This document shows positions 19,049 to 30,202 of a stretch of DNA of 64,000 nucleotides, in pieces. The stretch comes from Rheum nobile (lineage: Eukaryota; Streptophyta; Magnoliopsida; Caryophyllales; Polygonaceae), in contig WOAB01000895.1 of assembly GCA_027886185.1 (NCBI GenBank), positions 1,426,001 to 1,490,000 on the forward strand. Reading direction: 5' to 3'. Positions within the stretch are counted from its first letter, which is position 1. Every line of letters begins with the position of its first letter. The notes under the pieces were generated by a model. That model was not told the DNA's origin. It did no database searches and saw only the letters and a list, made by a program, of their open reading frames with translations. The translations under genes were made by a program, and so were the position numbers.

Positions 19049-21396
19049 TGTAACGCCTCGTTTTTTTTTAGGTTATTCGGCCAAGTTTCGGGTCGAAACT
19101 TCTTTTAAGGGGGAAGTGATGTAATACCCCTCATTTTTAGTAAGGGCATTTTTGTGATTTTCCAAACACTCGTACTGAAGTCGAATTAATTTCAAAGAAG
19201 TTCAGACATTCTGTTAAATGCTCAATCTCTGTAATAATTCCTTGAGTAGAATAAAATACATTCGATGTATTTTTGGGGTTTAGAATATTTGTTCGGATAC
19301 GAATATATTTAATCCGGGGTTAAGACCCATACCCATAATTCTTCCCAGATGAAAGAGGGTGAAAGAGGCAGGATTTGGCCTCCACCGCGCCCGCGGTCAT
19401 ACCCACCGCACCCGCGGTCAGAAATGGCCTTCGCCGCACCCTGCAGTGAGACCCACCGTACACGCGCCGTCATCATTACTTTTCTGCTTCGCCGAACTTT
19501 GACCGTCGTGAGCCTGAGCTGCTTCGCCCCTGTCGGAGCTGACACGGTGGGGGAGCTGGTTGCTTGAGCTCCTTGCTTGGCCTATATAAGGAGGGGACTT
19601 GGAGGAGGAAGTCATCTCAATCTCTCTCTCTCAAATCTCTCTCTCGTTCCATTGTCGCCGGATTTGCAAGCTTTCGCCGGAGTTGTTGCCGGAGCTACCA
19701 TAGGAGGAGGAGGTACTCTCAAGGTGGTGTTTGGTGACCCAAGGAGTTTGGAAGTCGAAGCCCATCCAGATCGAACCACGTCGTGTCGATTCCGGTGAGT
19801 TTCTTCTCCGTTGTGTCACCGTTGTAGCTCGACCGCACCCGCAGCAGAGCCGCCGCACCCGAGGTGTGCCTGGGCACTCGTGGTTGTGGCTTGGGCTTTG
19901 TGATCTCGATTAGGACTTCCATTCCTTCGATTTCGTTCGTCTTTCTTTAGATTCGTATATTTTATTATCAAATCTAACTTAGGGTTTCGTTATGGATCGT
20001 TTCGGACCCGGAAACCCGTTGTCTTTGAGCTTCGTCTAATCTAAGGCAAGTGGCGGTTTTCTCTTGCTTATCATTCCATATTTCTATTAATTATCAATTG
20101 TTTAATTGTTAATTAATTTGGGATGAATTACTGGTTTCGTTGGAAACAGTTTTCTTAAAATGATAAGATTAAAATGAATATTATGATAGGTTGTATATAC
20201 TACTAGAAACAACACTATTATATATGTTATTACCGTGATGGTATTATTGTGGATTTTTATGCGAACTTGAAATATAGTTAGCAGTGGATTTTATGTGCAC
20301 TTGAGATATAGTTAGCACGAGTATTCGTAGGAGCGCTGCTTACCTTGAGAGGTAGTCATTTCTTTATAACCCGGTGGATAGGATGTTCAAGCCCTAACAC
20401 CGTTTCTCTAGTCATGACTATCCCCTATCTGAGTATAGGGGAGGTACGCTTAGCCGGCGTCAAACCTTTAGGGATTTATTTCCGACTATATATCTCTATA
20501 TCTTGAGGGATGAGATGATTATGATAAAAGCTTATAACGTGAATATATGTTTTGGAATTAAATAAGATAAGTGTTGTTATGCACATAATTAATGAACCTT
20601 AGGGCGAGAAGTACAACTTGGAAACTCGTCCGAGACTTCGATTAGAGTAAGTCCACCTTCCAAATCTGAATTCACATTGTGCGGTGAGGTTGGTCGTGGA
20701 CCCAAATAGTCAAGTCAGTTTTAAAACGTTTGTGTGAATAATAATGTTCCCAAACATTGTCATACTTTCCGATAAGACTCAATTCGTTGGAGTCTTCTCT
20801 TCATATGTGTCCTTAAGACTCAATCTTTCAGAGTCTTCTCTTGATCATACATTTTCGTATTTTTCAGTAGGAGTATGGTGGTTGACTATCGTCATTGACT
20901 TTTATTCGAGAAGCGATGAGTCTAACCTAATACGACTACTTAGAACCTTTCTATTTTACCCTTGCATAGTCTTTCATTAGACTAACCAACCGGTTATATT
21001 CCCTTGCATGGTTGGCTGGTGTCATCCGTCTCATACGTCACATCAGATAAACGTCTGTTCCATGAAGGCTAGAAACGACGATGGAGGCAAATGGAATTTT
21101 GAAGAGTTTTTATCAAGGTTAAGATCCTAGGCATGTGATCGCTAGATCAAGACCCTTGTGTCATTTATTTTAAAAAGACTTCCGCTGTATTAAGATTTCC
21201 GCTGTAATATATTTTGGTTGTATTTGGATTATGGATGTAATTCCAAAACTTTGATTTAATCCAATACTATGACATTTCGTATTATAAATGTTGTTTTACG
21301 ATTTGTATAAACTGGTTAAGCCTTGGGTGGCTTCAGATGTGGAATCTGAGGTCACTAGCGGTGATACCTTTCAAGGATATATTTGGGGGTGTTATA
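19049..21396 (+). repeat. 5' LTR of element D
   Basis: It begins TGTAACGCCTCG and ends GGGTGTTATA (the 3' copy ends GTGTTACA). The first ~71 bp repeat sequence from upstream of the canonical LTR start, including a polypurine tract, and the TGTAATACCCC start used in element C appears only at 19120. TATA box TATATAAG at 19583-19590. Relative to the 3' LTR it lacks about 30 bp near 20000 and carries an extra CpG-rich motif near 19840. Confidence 0.88.
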
Positions 21397-21400
21397 GATC

Positions 21401-21413
21401 TGGTATCAGAGCC
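21401..21413 (+). other. Primer-binding site of element D
   Basis: TGGTATCAGAGCC, four bases after the LTR: a perfect initiator-Met tRNA primer site. Confidence 0.9.
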
Positions 21414-21610
21414 GAAATTTTATTTTATTTTCGGGTTGGGTTTTAAAATGTTTTGCGGGAAACAAAACTTTTATAAACCGTTTACTCGTTTTTGAAATGA
21501 AAAAGATTTTTTTTTTCAAACCATTCTAGTCGTGCTTTCATTTTAGTCTAATATAGTAAGTTCGCTTCTATATTTAGAAAGATAAACTCTCTTCTCGTCA
21601 CCCACAGATT

Positions 21611-22450
21611 ATGGGTGCATGCTTTTCTCTTCAGAGGGACTCGGAAGAAGCCGAGGTGGCTCCGCCATCTCCAATGAGGCTTGAGTTTCCAGTTCCCCCT
21701 CGATGCTTTGAGATCGGGGAATCCAGTAGTCCACCCGAGGAGGTGAAGACCTTACCCCCTGAGTCGGTAGTGCTAGTGTCCAATAAAACCGAGGTTCCTG
21801 TGGTAGAGCCCGAATAGGAGCCAAGGGAGGACACTGAGGATGAGGGTTATCCGTCAGAGTACGCAAGAGGGTACTACAACGATGACTTTATGATCGAGTC
21901 GATTCCCGAGGAGGATCCAAAGGAAGAGGATCCTGAAGAAGATCCAGAGGAAGATCTAGAAGAGGATCCCGAGGAGGACCTCGAGGATCAGGGCCACGAG
22001 TCCGATGGCTTAGAGCGCTTATTGGTGGGCAGCGAGGACCCGGGGATGGAGTTTATATATCCAAGTCCGGAGTTGCCACCTGAGCGAGAGTACTCGCCAT
22101 TGACTCCGGCCGATTGGGAGACACTCTATGCTGAGTTTGGCATCAGAAGAAGTAGTGATCCACAAAATGCATCTGAGGACTCACGGCCTATTCCTGCTCA
22201 GAGGAGGCTGAGGTTGAGCCTTGACTCGCGAGAGGCGCTTCGCCTGAGTCAGATGATTTCCCCTGAAGAGCGTCGTCAGATGGATGAGGCGGTTGAGCAT
22301 GCTCGAAGAAGGGCAAGGCCAAGGAATGAGCCATGTGCTCCAGGACCGAGCAGGGTGAGAAGTCCATCACCAGATTTCGATGGTAAACCCCGTTCGAAGA
22401 AGCCATGTATGAGGAGCTGTGATTACAGGAAATGTTTCAGGGCGCCATGA
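21611..22450 (+). pseudogene. Element D pre-gag ORF, acidic protein with MGACFS start
   Basis: I do not recognise this protein. The frame starts MGACFSLQRDSEEAE, is broken once by TAG at 21815-21817, and ends CMRSCDYRKCFRAP before TGA (280 codons in all). The start fits the N-myristoylation pattern (Gly2, small residue at 3, Ser6), with a Cys at 4 that could be palmitoylated. A Pro-rich stretch (LEFPVPPRCFE) is followed by a Glu/Asp run (about residues 93-125) and a basic segment (RRQMDEAVEHARRRARPR). Element C carries a homologue at the same place, with conserved start, FPVPP.CFE, PPEEVKT, RRQ.DEAVE.AR, DEPCAPGPSR and RK.FRAP. An acceptor-like CAG lies just before the ATG. The stop is 243 bp before gag, so it is a separate cistron. 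Membrane targeting is an inference. Confidence 0.75.
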
Positions 22451-22693
22451 TTGGGCCAGTGCTGATTAGCAGTTTCTTTTCTTGTATTTCAGTGTTCGTT
22501 TTGTTAAGAACCTAAGTCTCCGAGCAATTTTGTCTTGACGCTCGGGAGATCCCTTTTGTAGAACTTATTAGCTCAGTTTGAGCTTATCAATGAAAGATAC
22601 CAAGTTTGATCTATTCTAAGTTGATTTTATTACATTGAGTACATTGGAATGATATTAATGTTATAAAATACTTGGAATTTGATCGGTAAACAG

Positions 22694-24356
22694 ATGGTGA
22701 ACACAAGGAACACCATTCGTGCTGGTGCTGGGCCAAGCAATGACCCCAGACCAAATGTGAGGAACACTGCAAACCCCGTGGATGAACACGAGACTGCTTC
22801 TAATAACAATCCAAGGGGCAATGACCAAGCTCCGGTCAACGCTCCAATGGTATTTGATGTTGTAGCAATAGAGGCTATTCGGGGAATTGTGATGCAATCA
22901 TTCACAGACATTATGCGACCAAACGCGCCTCAGGCACAAGCTGTGCCAATTCCCCCAGCGGTTCCTAGATTTGAGGAGCCTAATATCCATGTACCCCAAG
23001 AGGAAGCGGTCAGGAATAGAGGCGACTATGGCCGAGCACTGAAGGCCATAAGCTCTATGAGGCCTGATAGCTATGATGGGAAAGGAGAGCCAGTCAGTGT
23101 GGCACATTCGTTCTCGCACATGGAGCGATTGTTCCGCAATGTTGAGTGCACTGAAGCTGAGAAGGTGCACATTGCTTCCCTTCAGCTGAAGGAGGTAGCT
23201 AGCGAGTGGTGGGAAGGTACTGGTCTAGCTGATCACCCTGGTTTGAACTGGGGGATGTCCAAGGCCAAGATGACAGATCGTTTCTTCTCCCGAGCTATGA
23301 GGGAAGAGAAGCACAATGAATTCCTCTATCCGAAGACGGATGGATTAAAAGTGACTGAGCTTACGGCCAAGTTCAATCACCTGCTACAGTATGCTGGGTC
23401 GGAGGTGTCCAGCGAAGAGCAAAAGATCTGGCATTTCCATGAGTGGATGAATCCAGATATTAAGCCGTTGATGGTACGTCACGGATGCTCTACTTTGGAG
23501 CAGTACGTGGGCGCTGCCGACAAACTAGAAGTGACTCTGGAGGAGTCAACGAAGAAGCACAATCGCCAGAGGCAAGTGCAGAGCCAGTCTCAGGCGAGTG
23601 GATTCAAGCGTCCCGCGCCACCGTCTTATTTTGCCAAGTCTGGCAAAGCAAAAACGGATATGACTCATGGAGGGTCTACTTAACAGTCGGGTCAAGGCAA
23701 GAATCCGATCCAGTGCTACAATTGTGGTACACCCGGGCACAAGAGCAATGCGTGTCCGAAGGAAAAGAAGATATGCTATGGGTGTGGAAAGGAGGGCCAT
23801 GTACAGACGTTCTGTGCGCAGAGAAGGCAGAAAGGGGCTAAATCACAACAAGGGTTTGTTAGTCAGAACAATCGACCCAGGTTTAGACCAGTGGAGGCTC
23901 CTAGTCCTTCAGCGCAGACGACTGCACAAAACAAGGGGAAAGCCCCATCTGCTTCTAGAGGTCAACGCCTTTACGAGATGTGTGAGGCGGATGGACCCAA
24001 TGCTCCAATTGCTCAATGTACTCTATACCTTCATTCTACTTCTGTATGTATGTTGTTTGATTCGGGTGCTACTCATTCCTTTATTTCGGAGAGTTGTGTC
24101 AGTAAATTAGGCTTAGTATGCAACGAGGTTTGTGAACCTTTCGTTGTGAATCTTCCTAATGGTGAACATTTAGTGGGCACCAATCGTCTGTCAGAATTTC
24201 CGATTACCATTCAGGGTAAGAAATTCGAAGCAGATTTGATCGGTATAGCCATGGCTCTATACGACATTATTCTCGGTATGGATTGGCAGACGCATCATGG
24301 GGCGGTAATCGATTTTAGCTCAAGGACTGTGACGGTGTCATTTGGGGGCCAGTATG
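22694..24356 (+). pseudogene. gag: Element D gag and protease, N-terminal part
   Basis: The start ATG at 22694 (MVNTRNTIRAGAG) follows the sequence cggtaaacag, identical in C. Gag contains ALKAISSMRPDSYDGKGEP and a retrotransposon gag domain (SEWWEGTG, MTDRFFSRAMREEK). A TAA at 23681-23683 interrupts it; the frame then continues with two CCHC knuckles, CYNCGTPGHKSNAC and CYGCGKEGHVQTFC, and a pepsin-like protease with active site LFDSGATHSFIS and YDIILGMDW. It is cut after GGQ by element E at 24357, with gtatg duplicated. The rest resumes at 33972. Confidence 0.9.
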
Positions 24357-25031
24357 TGTTGGTCCTGGCATCCCAGGAGAAAGACGGATCAAGTGGATCG
24401 AGCTCAAGCCCACTGCAGATCGGAAGAACAGAGGAAAAGCCCAGAGGAGCCGATGAGACTTCTCTGGTCGAGTATCATCCGACAGGATTGCAAGGATCTT
24501 GCCACGCATTTAATGCCCAGATCACGCAACGGCCATAACATTAAAACCAACGTAATCACAGAGATTCAATGGCGCAATCTTCGCCATTACTCTCAACATT
24601 AAAGATGAAATATTCGGCAAGAAATGCAAAACGGTAACAAGGGTGAAAGACTTACCATATCGGGACGACAAAGAGGATAAGAAACAAGACGCACAATTAC
24701 ACAAGGGACACGAGCATTCTTACTCAGAAAACACACCAGAATAGCACTCTCGCTCTCAATCTAGCTCTCTAACGGCTTCCTACGCCTGACCCCCGCCGGT
24801 CGCCACTCACAAGTCACTGGTCGAGTCCCACTCGATCTCTGGTTTTATCATGATAAGTTGTATCACGATTCAGTCTGATTAAACACGACATCTAATAAAA
24901 CCATCACGCTATTACATATTTATTCTTTGTTTATCTATTGCTTGCTTGGTTTGGATTGTTTTTTATCATTCGATCGACTAGTTACCCCTTCTAAGGCGAT
25001 TTAGGTCGTTCGATCTTTTCGCCCCAAAACA
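24357..25031 (+). repeat. 5' LTR of element E
   Basis: Starts TGTTGGTCCTGG, ends GCCCCAAAACA; 675 bp, matching 33292-33966. Confidence 0.93.
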
Positions 25032-25034
25032 ATT

Positions 25035-25046
25035 TGGTGCCCACCG
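25035..25046 (+). other. Primer-binding site of element E
   Basis: TGGTGCCCACCG, three bases after the LTR. It differs from the initiator-Met site of the other elements and is of the kind seen in Tat-clade elements. The exact tRNA was not identified. Confidence 0.7.
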
Positions 25047-25086
25047 TGAGGCAACTCGCCGATCATCCTTCCGAAACTTTCCAACC

Positions 25087-27336
25087 ATGACTATCGATCC
25101 TTCTACTGACAATCAAGAACCACGTCTCGAAGACGAAACCCAAACTACAGAAAATCCAACCGAAAATCCTACTCCAACCCAGTTCCAAGAACTCTCTCAA
25201 AAAATGGCCGCCCTTCAAGAGGAACTAGCCCAACAATGTCAAAAAACTGAAGCCCTAGCCGTTTTGTCAACCCAATCCGAAGTCGAGATCGCGCAACTAA
25301 CTCGTGAAAATGAGTCTCTTAAGTCGCAGGTACAATCAGGGGCTTCAAGATCTAGGAATGCGCCCGTCCACGGCGGCGTCCGAACATGCCTCGACATGGA
25401 CAACATTGAGCCAACGCCTACGAGCGTACGACGTCCTGGACACACTGAGGGTACGTCTCGAATTTCTTTCGCTAGTCCATTTTCGACTAACCATGTCACC
25501 TTTTCCACACCGATCGGGTCTGTTGGGCCCCGAATCGACGAACCACAGGTTGCCAATCCGCCAGATATCATGGCTCTTTTCCAACAGACGCTCGACCGAC
25601 ATATGAAGACGATCGACGATCGCTTCAACAGGCTCCCAGGAGTCCCGCAACCGATCGAGAGAGAAGCGTCCGGCGGATTCAAAGAATCCCCGTTCGTCAA
25701 AGAAATCGCAAGGGTCGAGATCCCCAAGAAGTTCCATCTCCCCAACATGGCGACGTTCGACGGCACTATCGATCCGAATGACCATATCTCTCTCTATAAA
25801 CAAAAACTAATGGCTGCATCTGTTTCAAGGGAGAGCCGCGAGGCCGTCATGTGCAAAAGCTTTGGCACAACCCTCGCGGGTCCCGCACTAACTTGGTTTA
25901 TGCGTTTGCCTCAGGGAACGATTGCATCATTCGCGGATCTGGTCAACTCTTTTAAGAGTCAGTTTGCCAGCAGTCAGAAGCACGAGAAACAATCGAGTGA
26001 CCTCTACCGAGTCACGCAAAGGTACAACGAACCTCTCTGGAATTATCTTAACAGGTACAACAAAGAGAAAGTGGGAATCCCCCACTGTGACGTCACAACG
26101 TCTATCGAAGCCTTCCGACAAGGCTTAGTCAAAGACAACAATCTCTACGACGAGATTACGAAGTACCCATGCAAAAGCTTTGAAGATGTCCAGGCCAAAA
26201 CTATGGCTGAGGTAAGATTGGAAGAGGACCGTGAGTCGCGTAAAGCCTCACGCGGACCCGATCCATCAGATCGAAAACATTCCTCCGACAACCGTCGAGA
26301 CAGACGTCCACATCCCTATTCTCGTACTCGAAATGAACCAAATCAGGTAAACTCTTTCCAAGACAGGTCACAGGAATGGAGAGACGGTTCTGCGTTGCCT
26401 CCCAGGGTGCAATCTTATAACTTTAATGTTTCCGTGTCGGAGCTCGTCAAGAGTTTCGACAAGTATGGAAAAGACGTAAGATGGCCCCGAAAGAGCGACC
26501 GACCGGATATCAAGAAGGACATGAGTCGATGGTGCGAATTCCACGGCGACCACGGTCATTCGACCGACGAGTGCATCGCCCTACGAAAGGAGGTCGCTAG
26601 GCTGCTCTCACAAGGGTTCCTACGCGACGTAATCTCGGAGCGGGCAAAGGCTACCATGGAACGCCAAGATCAGGTAAAACAAAACAAACCCCCATCTCCT
26701 GTCCATACAAAAATTGTCAATACCATTTCAGGAGGATCGGACATATGTGGGAACACGTACTCCGCGGCCAAGCGACACGCCAGAGAAAGCAAGGGCGACA
26801 AGCCCGAAGCGTCGGAATTCAAGCTGAGGAGAACTTCCGACCTTCCGACGGTCACTTTCGACGAGTCCGACTCCGACGGGTCGGATGGTCACCACGACGG
26901 TCTGGTAATCTCTTTGTCCATTGGAAATTGCTTAATACGGAGAATACTAATCGATACAGGGAGCTCGACAAATCTCTTGACCCTTGATGCTCTTAAAGAA
27001 ATGGGTTTGACTGAGAACGACCTAATCAAGAAGTCGACCCCACTGGTCGGGTTCAGCGGCGAGGTTAAGCATACGACTGGTGAAATCATTCTAACCACAT
27101 ACGCTGGAGGAGTCAACCAACAGGTGAAATTCTTAGTCTTAGACTGTTCGTCTCCCTATAATTGTATTCTTGGCAGGCCGTGGATACACGCTATGAAGGC
27201 AGTACCTTCAACATATCATCAAGTTATCAAATTCCCTACTGAATGGGGAGTCCAAGAAATCAAAGGAGATCAAAAGACCGCAAAGGAATGCTACGTCGCT
27301 TCCATGAAGAATGCGGGCGAACGCAAGACCGCGTAG
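25087..27336 (+). CDS. gag: Element E gag-protease
   Basis: A 749-codon open frame beginning MTIDPSTDNQEP. Residues ~40-85 form a coiled coil (LSQKMAALQEELAQQ, TRENESLKSQ). The retrotransposon gag domain is near residues 215-365 (TWFMRLPQGTIASFADL, VTQRYNEPLWNYLNRY). A variant knuckle CEFHGDHGHSTDEC (Cys, His, His, Cys) is near 480. The C-terminal part is an aspartic protease with active site ILIDTGSSTNLL near 620 and CILGRPW near 700. Gag forms the particle; protease cuts the polyprotein. It ends at TAG (27334-27336), after which the same frame continues into pol, so that stop may also be a mutation. Confidence 0.92.
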   Translation: MTIDPSTDNQEPRLEDETQTTENPTENPTPTQFQELSQKMAALQEELAQQCQKTEALAVLSTQSEVEIAQLTRENESLKSQVQSGASRSRNAPVHGGVRTCLDMDNIEPTPTSVRRPGHTEGTSRISFASPFSTNHVTFSTPIGSVGPRIDEPQVANPPDIMALFQQTLDRHMKTIDDRFNRLPGVPQPIEREASGGFKESPFVKEIARVEIPKKFHLPNMATFDGTIDPNDHISLYKQKLMAASVSRESREAVMCKSFGTTLAGPALTWFMRLPQGTIASFADLVNSFKSQFASSQKHEKQSSDLYRVTQRYNEPLWNYLNRYNKEKVGIPHCDVTTSIEAFRQGLVKDNNLYDEITKYPCKSFEDVQAKTMAEVRLEEDRESRKASRGPDPSDRKHSSDNRRDRRPHPYSRTRNEPNQVNSFQDRSQEWRDGSALPPRVQSYNFNVSVSELVKSFDKYGKDVRWPRKSDRPDIKKDMSRWCEFHGDHGHSTDECIALRKEVARLLSQGFLRDVISERAKATMERQDQVKQNKPPSPVHTKIVNTISGGSDICGNTYSAAKRHARESKGDKPEASEFKLRRTSDLPTVTFDESDSDGSDGHHDGLVISLSIGNCLIRRILIDTGSSTNLLTLDALKEMGLTENDLIKKSTPLVGFSGEVKHTTGEIILTTYAGGVNQQVKFLVLDCSSPYNCILGRPWIHAMKAVPSTYHQVIKFPTEWGVQEIKGDQKTAKECYVASMKNAGERKTA

Positions 27337-29574
27337 CAACCACAGAGCGGCGAAGGACCTAGTCGGTACATCGAACCAGACATGGAAAAACTCGACGAGA
27401 TCGCACTAGACCCTTCAAAGCCAAACCAAACGGTAAGGGTCGGGTCGGACTTGGACGACTCGACCAGACAACAACTCCTTGACTTTCTCAGGGCCAATGC
27501 CGACTGTTTCGCATGGTCGCATGAGGATATGGTCGGAATATCTCCAAATGTTATTACTCATAAATTAAATGTGGATCCATCTCATCCCCCTGTCAAGCAA
27601 AAATGCAGGAAGTTCGCTCCCGAGCGGAACAAGATAGTAGACGACGAAGTCAGAAGCTTATTGGAAACAGGAAAAATCAAAGAGGTCCACTATCCTGAAT
27701 GGCTAGCCAACGTGGTCGTAGTCCAGAAGAAGAACGGAAAATGGAGAGTCTGCATCGACTTCACAGACCTCAACAAGGCTTGTCCCAAGGACTCGTTTCC
27801 TCTACCCCATATCGACGCCATGGTCGACGCCACAGCGGGGCACGAAATGCTCACCTTCATGGACGCTTTCAGCGGCTATAATTAGATCCTCATGGATCCC
27901 GACGACCAAGAAAAAATAGCATTCATCACCAGCCAAGGTATCTATTGTTACAAAGTAATGCCCTTTGGTCTGAAAAATGCAAGGGCCACATATCAACGAC
28001 TAGTCAACAAAATGTTCAAAGACCAAATCGGAGACACGATGGAAGTCTACATCGACGAAATGTTGGTCAAATCCAAAAAGAAAGAAGATCACATAGACCA
28101 CCTGCGCGACAGCTTCGAGGTGCTCAAAAGGTACAACATGAAACTAAACCCTACTAAATGCTCCTTTGGAGTGTCGTCAGGGAAGTTCTTAGGATACATG
28201 GTGACACAAAGAGGAGTAGAGGCCAGCCCAGAACAGATCAAGGCTCTCATCAACCTCCGATCCCCCCAATGTGTCAAAGACGTACAGAAGCTCACAGGTC
28301 AGATAGCAGCTCTGAACAGATTCATCTCCAAATCATCCGACAAATGCAAACCCTTCCACGACGCGCTCAAGAAGAACAAGTCCTTTCAATGGACGGAAGA
28401 ACACGAAGCAGCGTTCCAGAACCTCAAAGAGTACCTGGCCAGTCCCGTGTTACTGACCAAACCTAAAGGCGACGAGCCCTTATTTCTTTATCTTGTAGTG
28501 TTAGAGTCGGTCGTAAGCGTTGTACTGGTCAGAGAGGAGGATGGCAAACAGTCGCCAATATACTACGTCAGTCGGACGCTATTATCAGCCGAAACGAGGT
28601 ATTCGTCACTTGGAAAGCTCGTACTATCATTGGTAATGGCTTCAAATAAACTCAAACCATATTTTGAATCCCATACTATTATTGTTCGCACTAATCATCC
28701 CATGCGAGCTATCATGAGGAAACCCGAGTTCACAGGACGAATGACCAAATGGGCCATACACCTCAGTGGTTACGACATCGAGTACGAGCCTAGGACGGCG
28801 ATCAAGTCGCAAGCCTTAGCCGACTTTGTGGCCGATTTCAGTCCGACCCTAGAGCAAAAAGCCGCTAAAGAAGCGACACAACTACTCGCGACAGAAGAGA
28901 CAGGTATATGGGAGCTCCACACAGATGGGGCATCGAACGCCAGAGGATCGGGGCTTGGGGTCGTGCTGAAATCACCACAAGGGGACAAGATAGCTCAAGC
29001 CGTCAGATGTGAGTGGGATGCAACTAACAACGAAGCTGAATACGAAGCACTCATATTCGGACTCATCCTGACTCGCGATCTAGGGGTCCGAGAGATCGAA
29101 GTCGTCTGCGACTCCCTACTGGTTGTAAACCAGATACAAGGGTCGTACAATGCCAAAGATACCAGAATGGTAGCCTACCTGGAGGTAGCCAGGAAACTAA
29201 TCGGACAATTCCAGACATTCAACATCCGACAGGTACCCAGGGACCTTAACTATCAAGCTGACGCACTCGCTAATCTAGGATCTGTCCTAGACCCGAAAGA
29301 ATTTCCACATATACCATTGGCCCACATCATGACGCCAGCCGTCCCAAGGACATCCATCGAGTTAACAACATCACTTGAAGAAATCGTTGCCATGGAAATA
29401 GGCGACCGACCCGAAGAGGACATCATCGACGTCGATGACGACTGGATGCTACCTTACATCAGGTGGTTAAAAGACAGCATTCTACCCGATGACAAGACAG
29501 AAGCAAAATGGCTCAAGATTTGGCGTCCCATCAGAAATCGTGTGCAACAACGGTTCACAGTTCATCAGTCATAA
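27337..29574 (+). pseudogene. pol: Element E reverse transcriptase and two RNase H domains
   Basis: The region runs in the gag frame and is interrupted by TAG at 27883-27885, within GYNQI of the family. Reverse transcriptase: KWRVCIDFTDLNKACPKD, then YKVMPFGLKNA and YIDEMLVKS. The family motif is YIDD, so the second catalytic Asp has become Glu (28057-28059). The first RNase H is degenerate (LYLVVLESVVSVVLVREEDG, lacking the expected Asp). A second, plant-type RNase H follows: WELHTDGASNARGSG, NNEAEYEAL, VVCDSLLVVNQI and NYQADALAN supply Asp, Glu, Asp, Asp. The frame ends at 29574, already past a frameshift/deletion junction near 29515. Catalytically dead as written. Confidence 0.88.
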
Positions 29575-30202
29575 GACTAGAGCCTTCTGCGACCAATGGA
29601 ACATCAAGTTGGTCACATCCACACCTCGGTATCCACAATCCAACGGACAAGCCGAATCTAGCAACAAGATCATTATCAACAACCTCAAGAAACGCCTCAC
29701 CGGGGCTAAAGGCAAATGGGCAGACGAACTCCCACTTATTCTCTGGTCCGACAGGACTACTCCAAAGAACGCGATCGGGCAATCGCCTTTCTCTCTCGTC
29801 TACGGGAGTGAGGCGGTCATCCCGGCTGAGTTACTGGTTCCGACTGCTCGCTGCAACCTTCAGACAATTGAACAAAACGACGTCGAACTAGCACACAATC
29901 TGGACACAGCGGACGAGATCAGAGAGAAAGCCCGAATCAGGATGGTCAGGTTCCAACAACAAGTCGCAAGGAGCTACAACAAGAACGTTCGAATTAAGAC
30001 ATTCAAGGTCGGAGACTGGGTCTTAAGGAAAACTTTCCAGAATACCAAGAATCCTTCCGACGGAAATCTAGCACCACAATGGAAAGGACCTTACTTGATC
30101 ACCGAAGTGGTCGGACAAGGAGCATATCAGTTAGAAGACAAAGACGGACAACCGATCTCAAGAAGTTGGAACGCAACACATCTAAAGCTCTACCATTTCT
30201 GA
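29519..30202 (+). pseudogene. pol: Element E integrase, N-terminally truncated
   Basis: In another frame than the preceding pol, the sequence reads FGVPSEIVCNNGSQFI, YPQSNGQAESSNKIIINNL and PFSLVYGSEAVIPAEL, then a C-terminal DNA-binding part (KVGDWVLRK, WKGPYLITEVVGQGAYQLED, WNATHLKLYHF). The His/Cys zinc domain and the first catalytic Asp are deleted, and the second catalytic Asp is Asn (CNNGSQF, family DNGSQF). The Glu in GQAESSNK remains. Non-functional. Confidence 0.85.

Noticed and set aside
19120..21396. LTR of D starting at TGTAATACCCC (19120)
   Set aside because: The preceding 71 bp are also repeated at the 3' end, and only the 19049 start gives a target duplication matching the empty site in the LTR of C.
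25239..25803. Antisense frames of 150-175 codons over E gag
   Set aside because: Shadows of the gag frame, without family resemblance.
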